A stretch of 12,019 nucleotides of DNA from an uncultured Lachnospiraceae bacterium (GTDB taxonomy: Bacteria; Bacillota; Clostridia; Lachnospirales; Lachnospiraceae): assembly GCA_946538445.1 (NCBI GenBank), contig CAMNGO010000048.1, positions 1 through 12,019 on the forward strand, in the 5' to 3' direction. Made by a program: the position numbers and the translations under genes. Shown here piece after piece: positions 6,670 through 12,019 of this stretch (position 1 is its first letter; every line of letters starts with the position of its first letter). The notes beneath the pieces are model-generated. The model was given only the letters and a program-made list of their open reading frames with translations. It ran no database searches and was not told where the DNA came from.

Positions 6670-8381
6670 ACACAGAGATTCAATTGCAAGATAAATTAAG
6701 AAAGATTCATAGAAAGAGTTATCCTGCTTACAAGGACCTGAAGGGGAGCTATCGGTTTCCGGACTATGTTCTTCATATTGAACATGTCCAGGGAGACCCT
6801 TTTGCAGCGCCTTCGAAATTGAGTCTGGAACTTTCCGGAGAAAAAGCCGGTTTTCCTGACAGGCTTTTTGATAAAACTTATAAGAAAATCGCATTGCAGG
6901 ACTATCTGATCCGGGCTTTCGGAAAGGCTTTATCCACCTATATGTTCCAGGCAAAAGGATCCGGGAAGAGTGGACTTATGAGCATCAGCCGCTGTGGCCA
7001 GCAGGTACTTTCCCGGACCGCCCTCAGGCTGGATAGGGAGAAACTGCTGGTGAGATTCGAGGTTGGTTTTCCTGCAAATGGAAGGACGATCAACAGTGTG
7101 GAACTTGAAAAGATCCTGTATCAGTACCTGCCGGATTGTGTCCGCAGAGCCCTGTGTTATCGAAATCTGGACGCAGACAGACTGGAAGATGTGGTGCATC
7201 TGGCTGAAGACCAGCATACAATCCGGGAAGAACTGGTCCGGAGAGGTCTGATAGCTTTTATCGCCAACGGATCCATCCTTCCCAGGGAAAACGGGGTTTC
7301 TGATAAGCCTATGAAGGGAGCAGTGCCTTTCCGAAGTCCCCGGTCCATGGAAGTAGCCCTGACCTTACCCCATAAAGGGAATCTGACAGGGATGGGAATT
7401 CCCAGGGGGATCACCCTTATCGTGGGAGGAGGTTATCATGGAAAGTCAACCTTGCTGAAAGCGTTGGAACGAGGCGTCTATAATCATATCCGGGGGGACG
7501 GGAGAGAGTACGTCATCACAGATTCCACTGCCATGAAGATACGGGCAGAGGATGGGAGAGCAGTCTCCCATGTGAATATCTCCCCTTTTATCAATCACCT
7601 TCCAAACGGAAAAGACACTGTGGATTTTTCTACGGAGGATGCCAGCGGATCCACTTCCCAGGCGGCCAACGTGGTGGAGGCGTTAGATTCCGGGGCCAAA
7701 ACCCTGTTGATCGATGAAGATACTTCTGCCACAAATTTTATGGTAAGAGATACATTGATGCAGTCGGTAATCGCACGGGACAAGGAGCCCATCACTCCAT
7801 TTATCGATCAGGCCAGGACCCTGTATGAAAAGAAGGGGGTATCCACCATCCTTGTAGCAGGAAGTTCCGGAGCCTATTTCTCTATCGCTGATCATATTCT
7901 CCAGATGGACACCTACCTTGCTCTGGATATCACGGAGAAAGTCAGACAGATATGTGCCTGTTGCGGGGAGGCTTATCCTGTGACAGATGCAGAAGCGGCA
8001 GAAGACTCGTCCTCCTGGTCTCAGCAGGGAAGGATCCTGCAGGTTGGGAAACTGGAGAGAAAACATGATCAGATAAAGTTACAACAATTTGGAAAAGACA
8101 GTTTCTCTTTGGGAAGGGAGACAGTGGATCTGAAATATGTGGAGCAGATCGTTGATCCGGAACAGGTGACGACTCTTAGCTATGTGATGAGATATGTGGC
8201 GGAGCAATTGGAAAGAAATCCTCAAGCCCGGATCGGGCAGATACTCACTTCCGTCTGTCATATTTTAGAGAAAAACGGGCCTGTGGATCCTGAAAAAATA
8301 AGCAGGACTCCCGGAAATCTGGCCCAGGTACGCCCCCAGGAGGTCTACGCCTGCATCAACCGTTACCGGGGTTTTCGATAG
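6666..8381 (+). CDS. ABC-class predicted P-loop ATPase (PF09818 type)
   Basis: A soluble 571-residue protein of the 'predicted ATPase of the ABC class' family, the one containing trypanosome MRB1590. Its role in bacteria is unsettled; nucleic-acid binding is suggested for the trypanosome member. A unique N-terminal domain (1-240) precedes the ATPase core. The core has Walker A GGGYHGKST (254-262, K260), a signature-like segment DASGSTSQAANVVEAL (325-340), Walker B TLLIDED (346-352, D350 and E351) and a switch-like AGSSGAYFSIADH near 398. There is no membrane segment, so it is not a transporter. The length is normal for the family. ATG 6666 follows AGGAG (6657-6661) by 4 bases and overlaps the stop of the C39-like lipoprotein gene. 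This overlap links a cytoplasmic ATPase to envelope genes without an obvious reason. A hairpin follows the stop. The family call is firm; the function is unknown. Confidence 0.88.
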   Translation: MNTEIQLQDKLRKIHRKSYPAYKDLKGSYRFPDYVLHIEHVQGDPFAAPSKLSLELSGEKAGFPDRLFDKTYKKIALQDYLIRAFGKALSTYMFQAKGSGKSGLMSISRCGQQVLSRTALRLDREKLLVRFEVGFPANGRTINSVELEKILYQYLPDCVRRALCYRNLDADRLEDVVHLAEDQHTIREELVRRGLIAFIANGSILPRENGVSDKPMKGAVPFRSPRSMEVALTLPHKGNLTGMGIPRGITLIVGGGYHGKSTLLKALERGVYNHIRGDGREYVITDSTAMKIRAEDGRAVSHVNISPFINHLPNGKDTVDFSTEDASGSTSQAANVVEALDSGAKTLLIDEDTSATNFMVRDTLMQSVIARDKEPITPFIDQARTLYEKKGVSTILVAGSSGAYFSIADHILQMDTYLALDITEKVRQICACCGEAYPVTDAEAAEDSSSWSQQGRILQVGKLERKHDQIKLQQFGKDSFSLGRETVDLKYVEQIVDPEQVTTLSYVMRYVAEQLERNPQARIGQILTSVCHILEKNGPVDPEKISRTPGNLAQVRPQEVYACINRYRGFR

Positions 8382-8382
8382 A

Positions 8383-8408
8383 TCCGGAACCTTTCAAAGG
8401 ATTCCGGA
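8383..8408 (+). terminator. Hairpin after the ATPase gene, possible weak terminator or processing site
   Basis: TCCGGAA (8383-8389) pairs with TTCCGGA (8402-8408), and the inner CCTT/AAGG extends the stem with one bulged A at 8401. It begins one base past the ATPase stop. The downstream bases (CAAATTTGTC) are not a clean T-tract, so intrinsic termination would be poor. It may instead protect the mRNA 3' end. Confidence 0.4.
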
Positions 8409-8428
8409 CAAATTTGTCAAAAAGTTTC

Positions 8429-8457
8429 TTGCCAGTATCTGGGATTTGTAGTAGAAT
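8429..8457 (+). promoter_or_regulatory. Sigma-A-like promoter for the tRNA-Ala gene
   Basis: A -35 element TTGCCA (8429-8434) and a -10 element TAGAAT (8452-8457) are separated by 17 bases. Both match the TTGACA/TATAAT consensus in five of six positions. The expected start point is near 8464, about nine bases before the tRNA. Confidence 0.7.
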
Positions 8458-8472
8458 CATTGATAGAGACAA

Positions 8473-8545
8473 GGGGCATTGGCGCAGTTGGGAGCGCGTT
8501 TGACTGGCAGTCAAAAGGCCGTGGGTTCGAGTCCCATATGCTCCA
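8473..8545 (+). tRNA. tRNA-Ala (anticodon GGC)
   Basis: A full cloverleaf folds from these 73 bases. The acceptor GGGGCAT pairs with ATGCTCC and has discriminator A at 8545. The third pair is G-U, the identity mark of alanine tRNAs. The D stem is GCGC/GCGC. The anticodon stem TTTGA/TCAAA holds loop CTGGCAG, with anticodon GGC at 8506-8508 reading GCC and GCU. The T stem GTGGG/CCCAT holds loop TTCGAGT. The 3' CCA is not encoded (GTC follows the A), so it must be added enzymatically. The gene has its own promoter and terminator, so it is a single-gene unit. Confidence 0.97.
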
Positions 8546-8550
8546 GTCAC

Positions 8551-8589
8551 AAAACCCCCGGGAATCTTTCGAAGATTCCCGGGGTTTTT
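8551..8589 (+). terminator. Strong intrinsic terminator after tRNA-Ala
   Basis: A perfect 13-base-pair stem forms between 8556-8568 (CCCCGGGAATCTT) and 8572-8584, with loop TCG. It is followed by TTTTT at 8585-8589 and preceded by AAAA at 8551-8554, which would let it act on both strands. It starts five bases after the tRNA 3' end. Confidence 0.93.
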
Positions 8590-8603
8590 GCTATGCACTC
8601 ATA

Positions 8604-8632
8604 AGGACAAATTCATAAATTCATGGTACAAT
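8604..8632 (+). promoter_or_regulatory. Extended -10 promoter for the secreted-protein gene pair
   Basis: TACAAT (8627-8632) has a TG one base upstream (TGGTACAAT), an extended -10. AGGACA (8604-8609), 17 bases upstream, is a partial -35 match. Transcription would start near 8639, giving a leader of about 40 bases before ATG 8679. The preceding terminator isolates this unit from the tRNA. Confidence 0.6.
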
Positions 8633-8678
8633 ATTTCTGTCAGCAGAATGTCATAAATCAAGAGAGAAGGAGGATGAG

Positions 8679-9575
8679 ATGAAAGCAGAAAAAATCAACA
8701 GATTTATGCGCCTGAGTCTTGCTTTGTTCCTGGTATTAACGATACTGTTATGCCCGCTTACGATGCAGAAGGCAGAAGCTGCGGGGCAGGTCAAATCACG
8801 GCTGGCACAGGTTAAGAAAGATTTTCCCGGTGGGAGCAGGATCAATGAGATGATCACTGTACCTTCCATCGTGAATCAGAATGGTTTTCCGACCTGCATG
8901 GATTTTACAAATGGTGGATGTAATGCCCTGGTTACCTATGCCACATTGAAAATCTTCCATAATCCCTATGTGCCGGGATCTGATAGTTTCAAGAAGATTG
9001 GTACAGCCAAAACCGGCAGCAGTTCTGCCATGAAGAAGCTTTTCAAGAAAGCAAAAAAGGGGGATGTGATCCGCTGGCATAAAGGCAGCGGCCACCGTCA
9101 TTTTGCCATATACCTGTCTCACAATGGCAAAGGAGTGAAAGTATACGAAGCGAATTTCGGCCCCAGGAATAAAGTATGGTATAACCATACATGGCCTTAT
9201 AAGAGTATGAAGTCATGGTCCCGTGGAGCTACTCAGGTGAGCCTTTACCGGTCTAAGAATTATAATGAGGTGAATAAAGGAAAAGCTGCATGGAACCTGT
9301 CTAAAGGGACAACCTTCACCTATGATGGAATTACCTACAGAGTAATCAAAGCAGGAATCCGAGGCGCCATGGTCACCGTTGTGTCTAAAACAGCCACTGC
9401 AGGTACAGTACCAAAGGCCATCGGGATCAATTATGACACTTCGGACAGACTTTTAAGTTTTGGGAATTCATTTATGGATTACATGGCTTTGGACAGAGGA
9501 GCAAGTTGCAGAATAAAAACTTACAGTAAAGACGTGGGAAGATATGAGGATGAACAATACTTTATAGTGAAATAG
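8679..9575 (+). CDS. Secreted protein with candidate papain-like (NlpC/P60- or CHAP-like) peptidase domain
   Basis: A 298-residue exported protein. Residues 1-34 form a Sec signal peptide with likely cleavage after AEA (A34). Residues about 60-190 resemble the papain-like fold of wall amidases and peptidases: a Cys at the start of a helix in GGCNALVTYATLKIF (C81), then KKGDVIRWHKG, then a His at a strand start in HRHFAIYLS (H141, with H139 an alternative), and a later VYEANF whose E157 or N159 could be the third residue. C73 is an extra Cys. The C-terminal part (about 205-298) is beta-rich with TFTYDGITYRVIKAG, perhaps a small binding module. AAGGAGG (8667-8673) lies 5 bases before the ATG, a very strong site. 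A second secreted gene follows 14 bases after the stop. I do not recognise a named family; the peptidase role is inferred from the motif order only. Confidence 0.6.
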   Translation: MKAEKINRFMRLSLALFLVLTILLCPLTMQKAEAAGQVKSRLAQVKKDFPGGSRINEMITVPSIVNQNGFPTCMDFTNGGCNALVTYATLKIFHNPYVPGSDSFKKIGTAKTGSSSAMKKLFKKAKKGDVIRWHKGSGHRHFAIYLSHNGKGVKVYEANFGPRNKVWYNHTWPYKSMKSWSRGATQVSLYRSKNYNEVNKGKAAWNLSKGTTFTYDGITYRVIKAGIRGAMVTVVSKTATAGTVPKAIGINYDTSDRLLSFGNSFMDYMALDRGASCRIKTYSKDVGRYEDEQYFIVK

Positions 9576-9589
9576 GGGGGAAAAGAATT

Positions 9590-10384
9590 ATGACAAGTTA
9601 TTCAGAAAGAAGGATTAGGTTGGCAGCAGTGCTGATGGCAATTATAATGCTGTTTGGAACGATCACTGTAACTGCCGTACCCGTTAATGCTGCATCAAAA
9701 GGGAAACTGGTGAAAAGCGTTAAGATCTACACCAGATCAGGAAAGAAATGGAAAAGTTACGGAACCTTGAAATACACCTATAACAGCAAGAAGGATCCGA
9801 TAAAGATCGTCAGTAAATATCCCGGCTACTCTGCATATACGGAACAGTACACTTATACATATCAGGCAGGGAAGAAAACCGTCATGAAAACGGGCGGAGA
9901 ATATCCCGTGGAAGTGACTTATGACAGTATGGGACGCCGTATACTGGAGAAGGGTCAGTTTTATACGAATAAAATTACCTATGATACGAAGAATAAGAAC
10001 CTGATCAAAACCATAGTTAACGAAGCAGACGGAACCGTTCCTACCACGACAACCTTCCAATATAAATATTATAAAAACAAACTGCCGTTAGCCTTTAAGA
10101 GTGCCGGTGATATGAGCAATTCCTCCGCATTCAACAAGAAAGGTTTTGCAACAAATTTCAGAAGCTATAATGTTGCGGAAGGTAACCAGCTCTGCAAGTA
10201 TACTTATGACAAAAAGGGGATTGTAAAATCGGTAATCGTATCTGAGATATATGGCAAAAAGAGCTATGACAGAAAATATGTATTCTCATATTACAGTAAA
10301 AAGATACCAATTGCCCGATATCGCTCTATGATCAATGGAATTTTAACCGGGTCAGGACCGGCTTGTGGAACTTATTGGTATTGA
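9590..10384 (+). CDS. Secreted Lys/Tyr-rich beta-repeat protein of unknown function
   Basis: I do not recognise this 264-residue protein. Residues 1-34 are a Sec signal peptide with likely cleavage after VNA (A34); no lipobox or LPxTG anchor is seen. The mature part is rich in Lys, Tyr, Thr and Ser, and repeats strand-like pieces such as TLKYTYNSKK, YTYTYQAGKK, VEVTYDSMGRR, NKITYDTKNK, CKYTYDKKG and YVFSYYSKK. These resemble YD/RHS-type strands, where a short Tyr-containing strand is followed by a polar turn, but there is no RHS core, so it is more likely a small beta-sheet surface protein. The mature protein should be strongly basic. The ribosome site is the GGGGGG run (9575-9580) that begins at the last base of the upstream stop codon, so it is probably expressed with the upstream gene. 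A strong terminator follows the stop. Confidence 0.65.
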   Translation: MTSYSERRIRLAAVLMAIIMLFGTITVTAVPVNAASKGKLVKSVKIYTRSGKKWKSYGTLKYTYNSKKDPIKIVSKYPGYSAYTEQYTYTYQAGKKTVMKTGGEYPVEVTYDSMGRRILEKGQFYTNKITYDTKNKNLIKTIVNEADGTVPTTTTFQYKYYKNKLPLAFKSAGDMSNSSAFNKKGFATNFRSYNVAEGNQLCKYTYDKKGIVKSVIVSEIYGKKSYDRKYVFSYYSKKIPIARYRSMINGILTGSGPACGTYWY

Positions 10385-10400
10385 TATCCATGCAGTAAAC

Positions 10401-10446
10401 ATGGCCACAACATAGGCATGATGATCACCTGTGTTGTGGCCATTTT
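10401..10446 (+). terminator. Intrinsic terminator between convergent units
   Basis: A 16-pair stem (one G-U pair) forms between 10401-10416 (ATGGCCACAACATAGG) and 10428-10443, with an 11-base loop and TTTT at 10443-10446. It ends the secreted-protein unit. Read from the minus strand, the stem is followed by GTTTAC, so it may also partly stop larE transcripts arriving from the other side. Confidence 0.85.
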
Positions 10447-10460
10447 ATCATTGAGTGAGT

Positions 10461-11276
10461 TTATTTTACATGAATATCCATGCTTCCGGAACGGAAGCCC
10501 ATAAGATCCAGGGTGATATAATCATATCCGTACCGGGATAATTCCTGAATGATTTCCTCCTTTATGGAAAGCAGATCCTCCATGCTTTCCTTATCCACTT
10601 CTATCCGGGCAATCTTGTCATGGACGCGCAGGCGTACATTATAGAAGCCTTTTTCTCTGAGCCATTTCTCCCCGGATTCCACATCCTTTAACCTGTCATA
10701 AGATAACTCCGTCCCATAAGGAAAACGGGTTGCCATGCAAGGGGTGGATGGGCGGTTTGCCACGGAGATGTGATATTCCTTTGCCAGCTGTCTTACTTCT
10801 TCTTTGGTAAAATCACACTTAGCCAGAGGACTGAGAATTCCCAGTTCCTGCACTGCCCTGATACCGGGCCGGTAGACCTTAAGATCATCGGCGTTGGTTC
10901 CTTCCAGGATGTTGGTAACTCTATATTCTGCCGCTTTTTCTTTTAATTTCTGAAAGAGACATTTTTTACACAGATAACAACGGTCCACAGGATTAAAATG
11001 GATCCCGGCCTCATTCAATTCATCCACATGGAGGACCAGGTGTATGGCTCCCGCTTCTTTTGCAACTCTTTTCGCAATCTCAAGATCTGACGTCGGATGC
11101 AGCATGGTGTGTAGGGTGATGGCATAAACCTTGCGGCCGGTCTTTTTTGCCTGATCGCAGCACATCTTCAGCAAGAGGCTGCTGTCAACTCCTCCGGAGA
11201 AAGCAACGGCCACATCTTCTTTCATTAACTTCGATAAATATTGGATGAGCAACTGTTTCTTATCTTTATATTCCAT
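10461..11276 (-). CDS. larE: LarE, ATP-dependent sulfur transferase for nickel-pincer (NPN) cofactor synthesis
   Basis: LarE adenylates the carboxylates of the pyridinium dicarboxylate precursor and inserts sulfur, giving the dithio form that LarC loads with nickel. The result is the NPN cofactor of lactate racemase LarA and related epimerases. The 271-residue protein has the PP-loop SGGVDSS (27-33), EGTNADDLKVYRPG (125-138), and the conserved Cys in RPSTPCMATRFPYG (C180), which corresponds to the sulfur-donating Cys176 of Lactobacillus plantarum LarE. A cluster C100-x2-C103-x2-C106 lies at RCYLCKKC. LarE types with a [4Fe-4S] cluster instead of a sacrificial Cys exist, and the type cannot be decided here. 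I chose ATG 11276 because AGGG (11283-11286) precedes it by 6 bases; the frame opens further upstream to TTG 11336, but that extension overlaps the promoter. It is divergent from larC. Confidence 0.93.
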   Translation of the reverse strand: MEYKDKKQLLIQYLSKLMKEDVAVAFSGGVDSSLLLKMCCDQAKKTGRKVYAITLHTMLHPTSDLEIAKRVAKEAGAIHLVLHVDELNEAGIHFNPVDRCYLCKKCLFQKLKEKAAEYRVTNILEGTNADDLKVYRPGIRAVQELGILSPLAKCDFTKEEVRQLAKEYHISVANRPSTPCMATRFPYGTELSYDRLKDVESGEKWLREKGFYNVRLRVHDKIARIEVDKESMEDLLSIKEEIIQELSRYGYDYITLDLMGFRSGSMDIHVK

Positions 11277-11377
11277 GTTTTTCCCTGCTTTCTTTTTCTT
11301 GCGTACCATCGTATAATAGCAATATGAAAAAAGCAATACTAATTTTTAAGGGGAAATAACCTTGGGAGGATATGGAT
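11277..11377. promoter_or_regulatory. Divergent larE/larC promoter region
   Basis: For larC (plus), a perfect TATAAT lies at 11312-11317 with only a weak -35 (TTTCTT, 11289-11294). For larE (minus), TTGCTT (11336-11331) and TACGAT (11313-11308) are 17 bases apart. The two -10 boxes share two bases, so polymerase could occupy only one promoter at a time. AGCAATA occurs twice (11318-11324 and 11332-11338), 14 bases apart, once between the boxes and once over the larE -35, which is a plausible operator. GGAGG at 11365-11369 serves larC. No known nickel-regulator site is recognised. Confidence 0.5.
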
Positions 11378-12019
11378 ATGAAACTTTTATTTACGGAATG
11401 CAATATGGGGATTGCCGGAGACATGTTTTTATCTGCGCTGCTGGATCTGTTTGAAGAGAAAGAGACAGTGATCAGTGAATTGAATTCCCTGGGGATTCCG
11501 GATGTCACTTATAAAATGGAGCAAAAAGAGACCTGCGGAATCTACGGGACCCATGTGAGGGTGCTGGTGGGGGGGTGCGAAGAGCACAGCATGGATGGGC
11601 ACCATCACCATGATGATGAAGAACATCACGGGCATCACCACCACCATGATGAAGAACACCACGGACATCATCACCACCATCATGATGAAGAACACCACGG
11701 GCATCACCATCACGGTGAAGAGCATCACCATCATCATGCCGGAATGGAGGAGATTACTCAGATCATCGAGGGACTGGCAGTATCCACCAAGGTAAAGGAG
11801 GATGCTAAAACTGTTTATCAGAAGATAGCCGATGCGGAAAGCAGGGTTCATCAAAAATCTGTGACAGAGATTCATTTTCATGAGGTAGGTTCAAAGGATG
11901 CCATCGCGGATATCGTTGGATGCGCCTATCTCATGGAGAAACTGGGGGTTGACCAGATAGTATTCTCGCCTATTGTGACCGGATTCGGGAAAGTGAGATG
12001 TGCCCATGGAATCCTTCCG
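11378..12019 (+). CDS. larC: LarC, nickel insertion protein for the NPN cofactor (3' partial)
   Basis: LarC is the CTP-dependent nickel insertase (cyclometallase) that places Ni into the dithiolated pincer made by LarE. The frame is open from ATG 11378 to the window end (214 residues). The N-terminus MKLLFTECNMGIAGDMFLSALL matches the family's opening GI(A/S)GDM motif. Conserved later stretches are EIHFHEVGSKDAIADIVG and SPIVTGFGKVRCAHGILP. Between them, residues 75-120 are an insert with 30 His among 46 residues in DEEHHGHHHH-type units, a likely nickel reservoir. ATG 11378 is preferred to ATG 11372 because GGAGG (11365-11369) is 8 bases from the former and only 2 from the latter. In some species LarC is split and joined by programmed frameshifting; that junction, if present, lies beyond the window. 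Confidence 0.93.
   Translation, partial: MKLLFTECNMGIAGDMFLSALLDLFEEKETVISELNSLGIPDVTYKMEQKETCGIYGTHVRVLVGGCEEHSMDGHHHHDDEEHHGHHHHHDEEHHGHHHHHHDEEHHGHHHHGEEHHHHHAGMEEITQIIEGLAVSTKVKEDAKTVYQKIADAESRVHQKSVTEIHFHEVGSKDAIADIVGCAYLMEKLGVDQIVFSPIVTGFGKVRCAHGILP
11615..11740 (+). repeat. In-frame tandem repeats encoding the His-rich insert of LarC
   Basis: Three imperfect units each start GATGAAGAACA(C/T)CACGG: 11615-11647 (33 bases), 11648-11683 (36 bases) and 11684-11713 (30 bases). A diverged Gly-Glu-Glu-His tail follows. Unit lengths differ by whole codons, so the frame is kept. CAT and CAC codons are mixed, so the units have diverged at silent sites. Confidence 0.88.

Noticed and set aside
8521..8545. 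Possible attachment-site duplication of the tRNA 3' end
   Set aside because: No second copy of the T-arm/acceptor sequence was found in the window; only chance 7-mers such as ATGCTCC recur.
8356..8598. Minus-strand frame encoding GTRTHGLLTASQTRSQLRQCP
   Set aside because: It is antisense to the tRNA-Ala gene and its terminator. This peptide is a familiar false annotation read from the back of tRNA genes.
11277..11336. 20-residue N-terminal extension of LarE to TTG 11336
   Set aside because: The TTG has no ribosome site and the stretch contains the promoter; ATG 11276 with AGGG fits the family start.
11612..11740. CRISPR-like or regulatory repeat array
   Set aside because: The repeats are back to back, in frame and encode His-rich protein, with no spacers.
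11595..11795. Plus-strand Met/Thr-rich frame
   Set aside because: It is an out-of-frame reading of the larC His repeats with no ribosome site.
11429..11881. Minus-strand frame with Met/Val/Phe-rich 'membrane' segments
   Set aside because: It is the complement of the His-codon repeats in larC (CAT/CAC read backwards give Met/Val), so the hydrophobic look is an artefact.

Overview
The window looks like a chromosomal stretch of an anaerobic Clostridia-type Firmicute, probably Lachnospiraceae. This rests on strong GGAGG-type ribosome binding sites, moderate G+C, a corrinoid-activation ferredoxin/ASKHA protein, a UmuC-like polymerase paired with a YolD-like protein that carries the RAAQFAPFAALTGY-type motif, and Glu/Thr-rich lipoproteins. 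No insertion sequence, CRISPR array, prophage structural gene or replication origin is visible.

Positions 1-8381 hold eight plus-strand genes with gaps of 35 bases or less, or short overlaps. They are: the 3' end of an HD-domain phosphohydrolase; a RACo-like [2Fe-2S]/ASKHA activator of corrinoid proteins; a UroD/MtaA-like cobamide methyltransferase; a Y-family DNA polymerase; a YolD-like protein; an M15-type peptidase lipoprotein; a C39-like peptidase lipoprotein; and a PF09818-type 'ABC-class' ATPase. The first part reads as cobamide-dependent methyl transfer: the activator would re-reduce a corrinoid protein and the UroD-like enzyme would move its methyl group. The corrinoid protein itself is not in the window. 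The second part couples a translesion-polymerase pair by overlapping codons to two envelope lipoproteins and an uncharacterised ATPase. This is the least expected arrangement here.

Positions 8382-8678 are non-coding. They hold a hairpin, a good sigma-A-like promoter, a tRNA-Ala(GGC) gene, a strong terminator, and a second promoter. That second promoter precedes two genes for exported, Lys/Tyr-rich proteins (8679-10384): one with a papain-like peptidase look, one unrecognised. A 16-bp-stem terminator follows.

Positions 10461-12019 hold divergent larE (minus) and larC (plus, cut by the window end). These make the nickel-pincer (NPN) cofactor of LarA-type racemases and epimerases. LarC carries a very His-rich insert built of tandem repeats. 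Neither larA nor larB is in the window. The 101-base larE/larC gap has overlapping promoter-like elements and a short direct repeat.

Nothing is a clear new defence or mobile system. The best leads are the polymerase-YolD-lipoprotein-ATPase run, the secreted pair after the tRNA, and the LarC His repeats.
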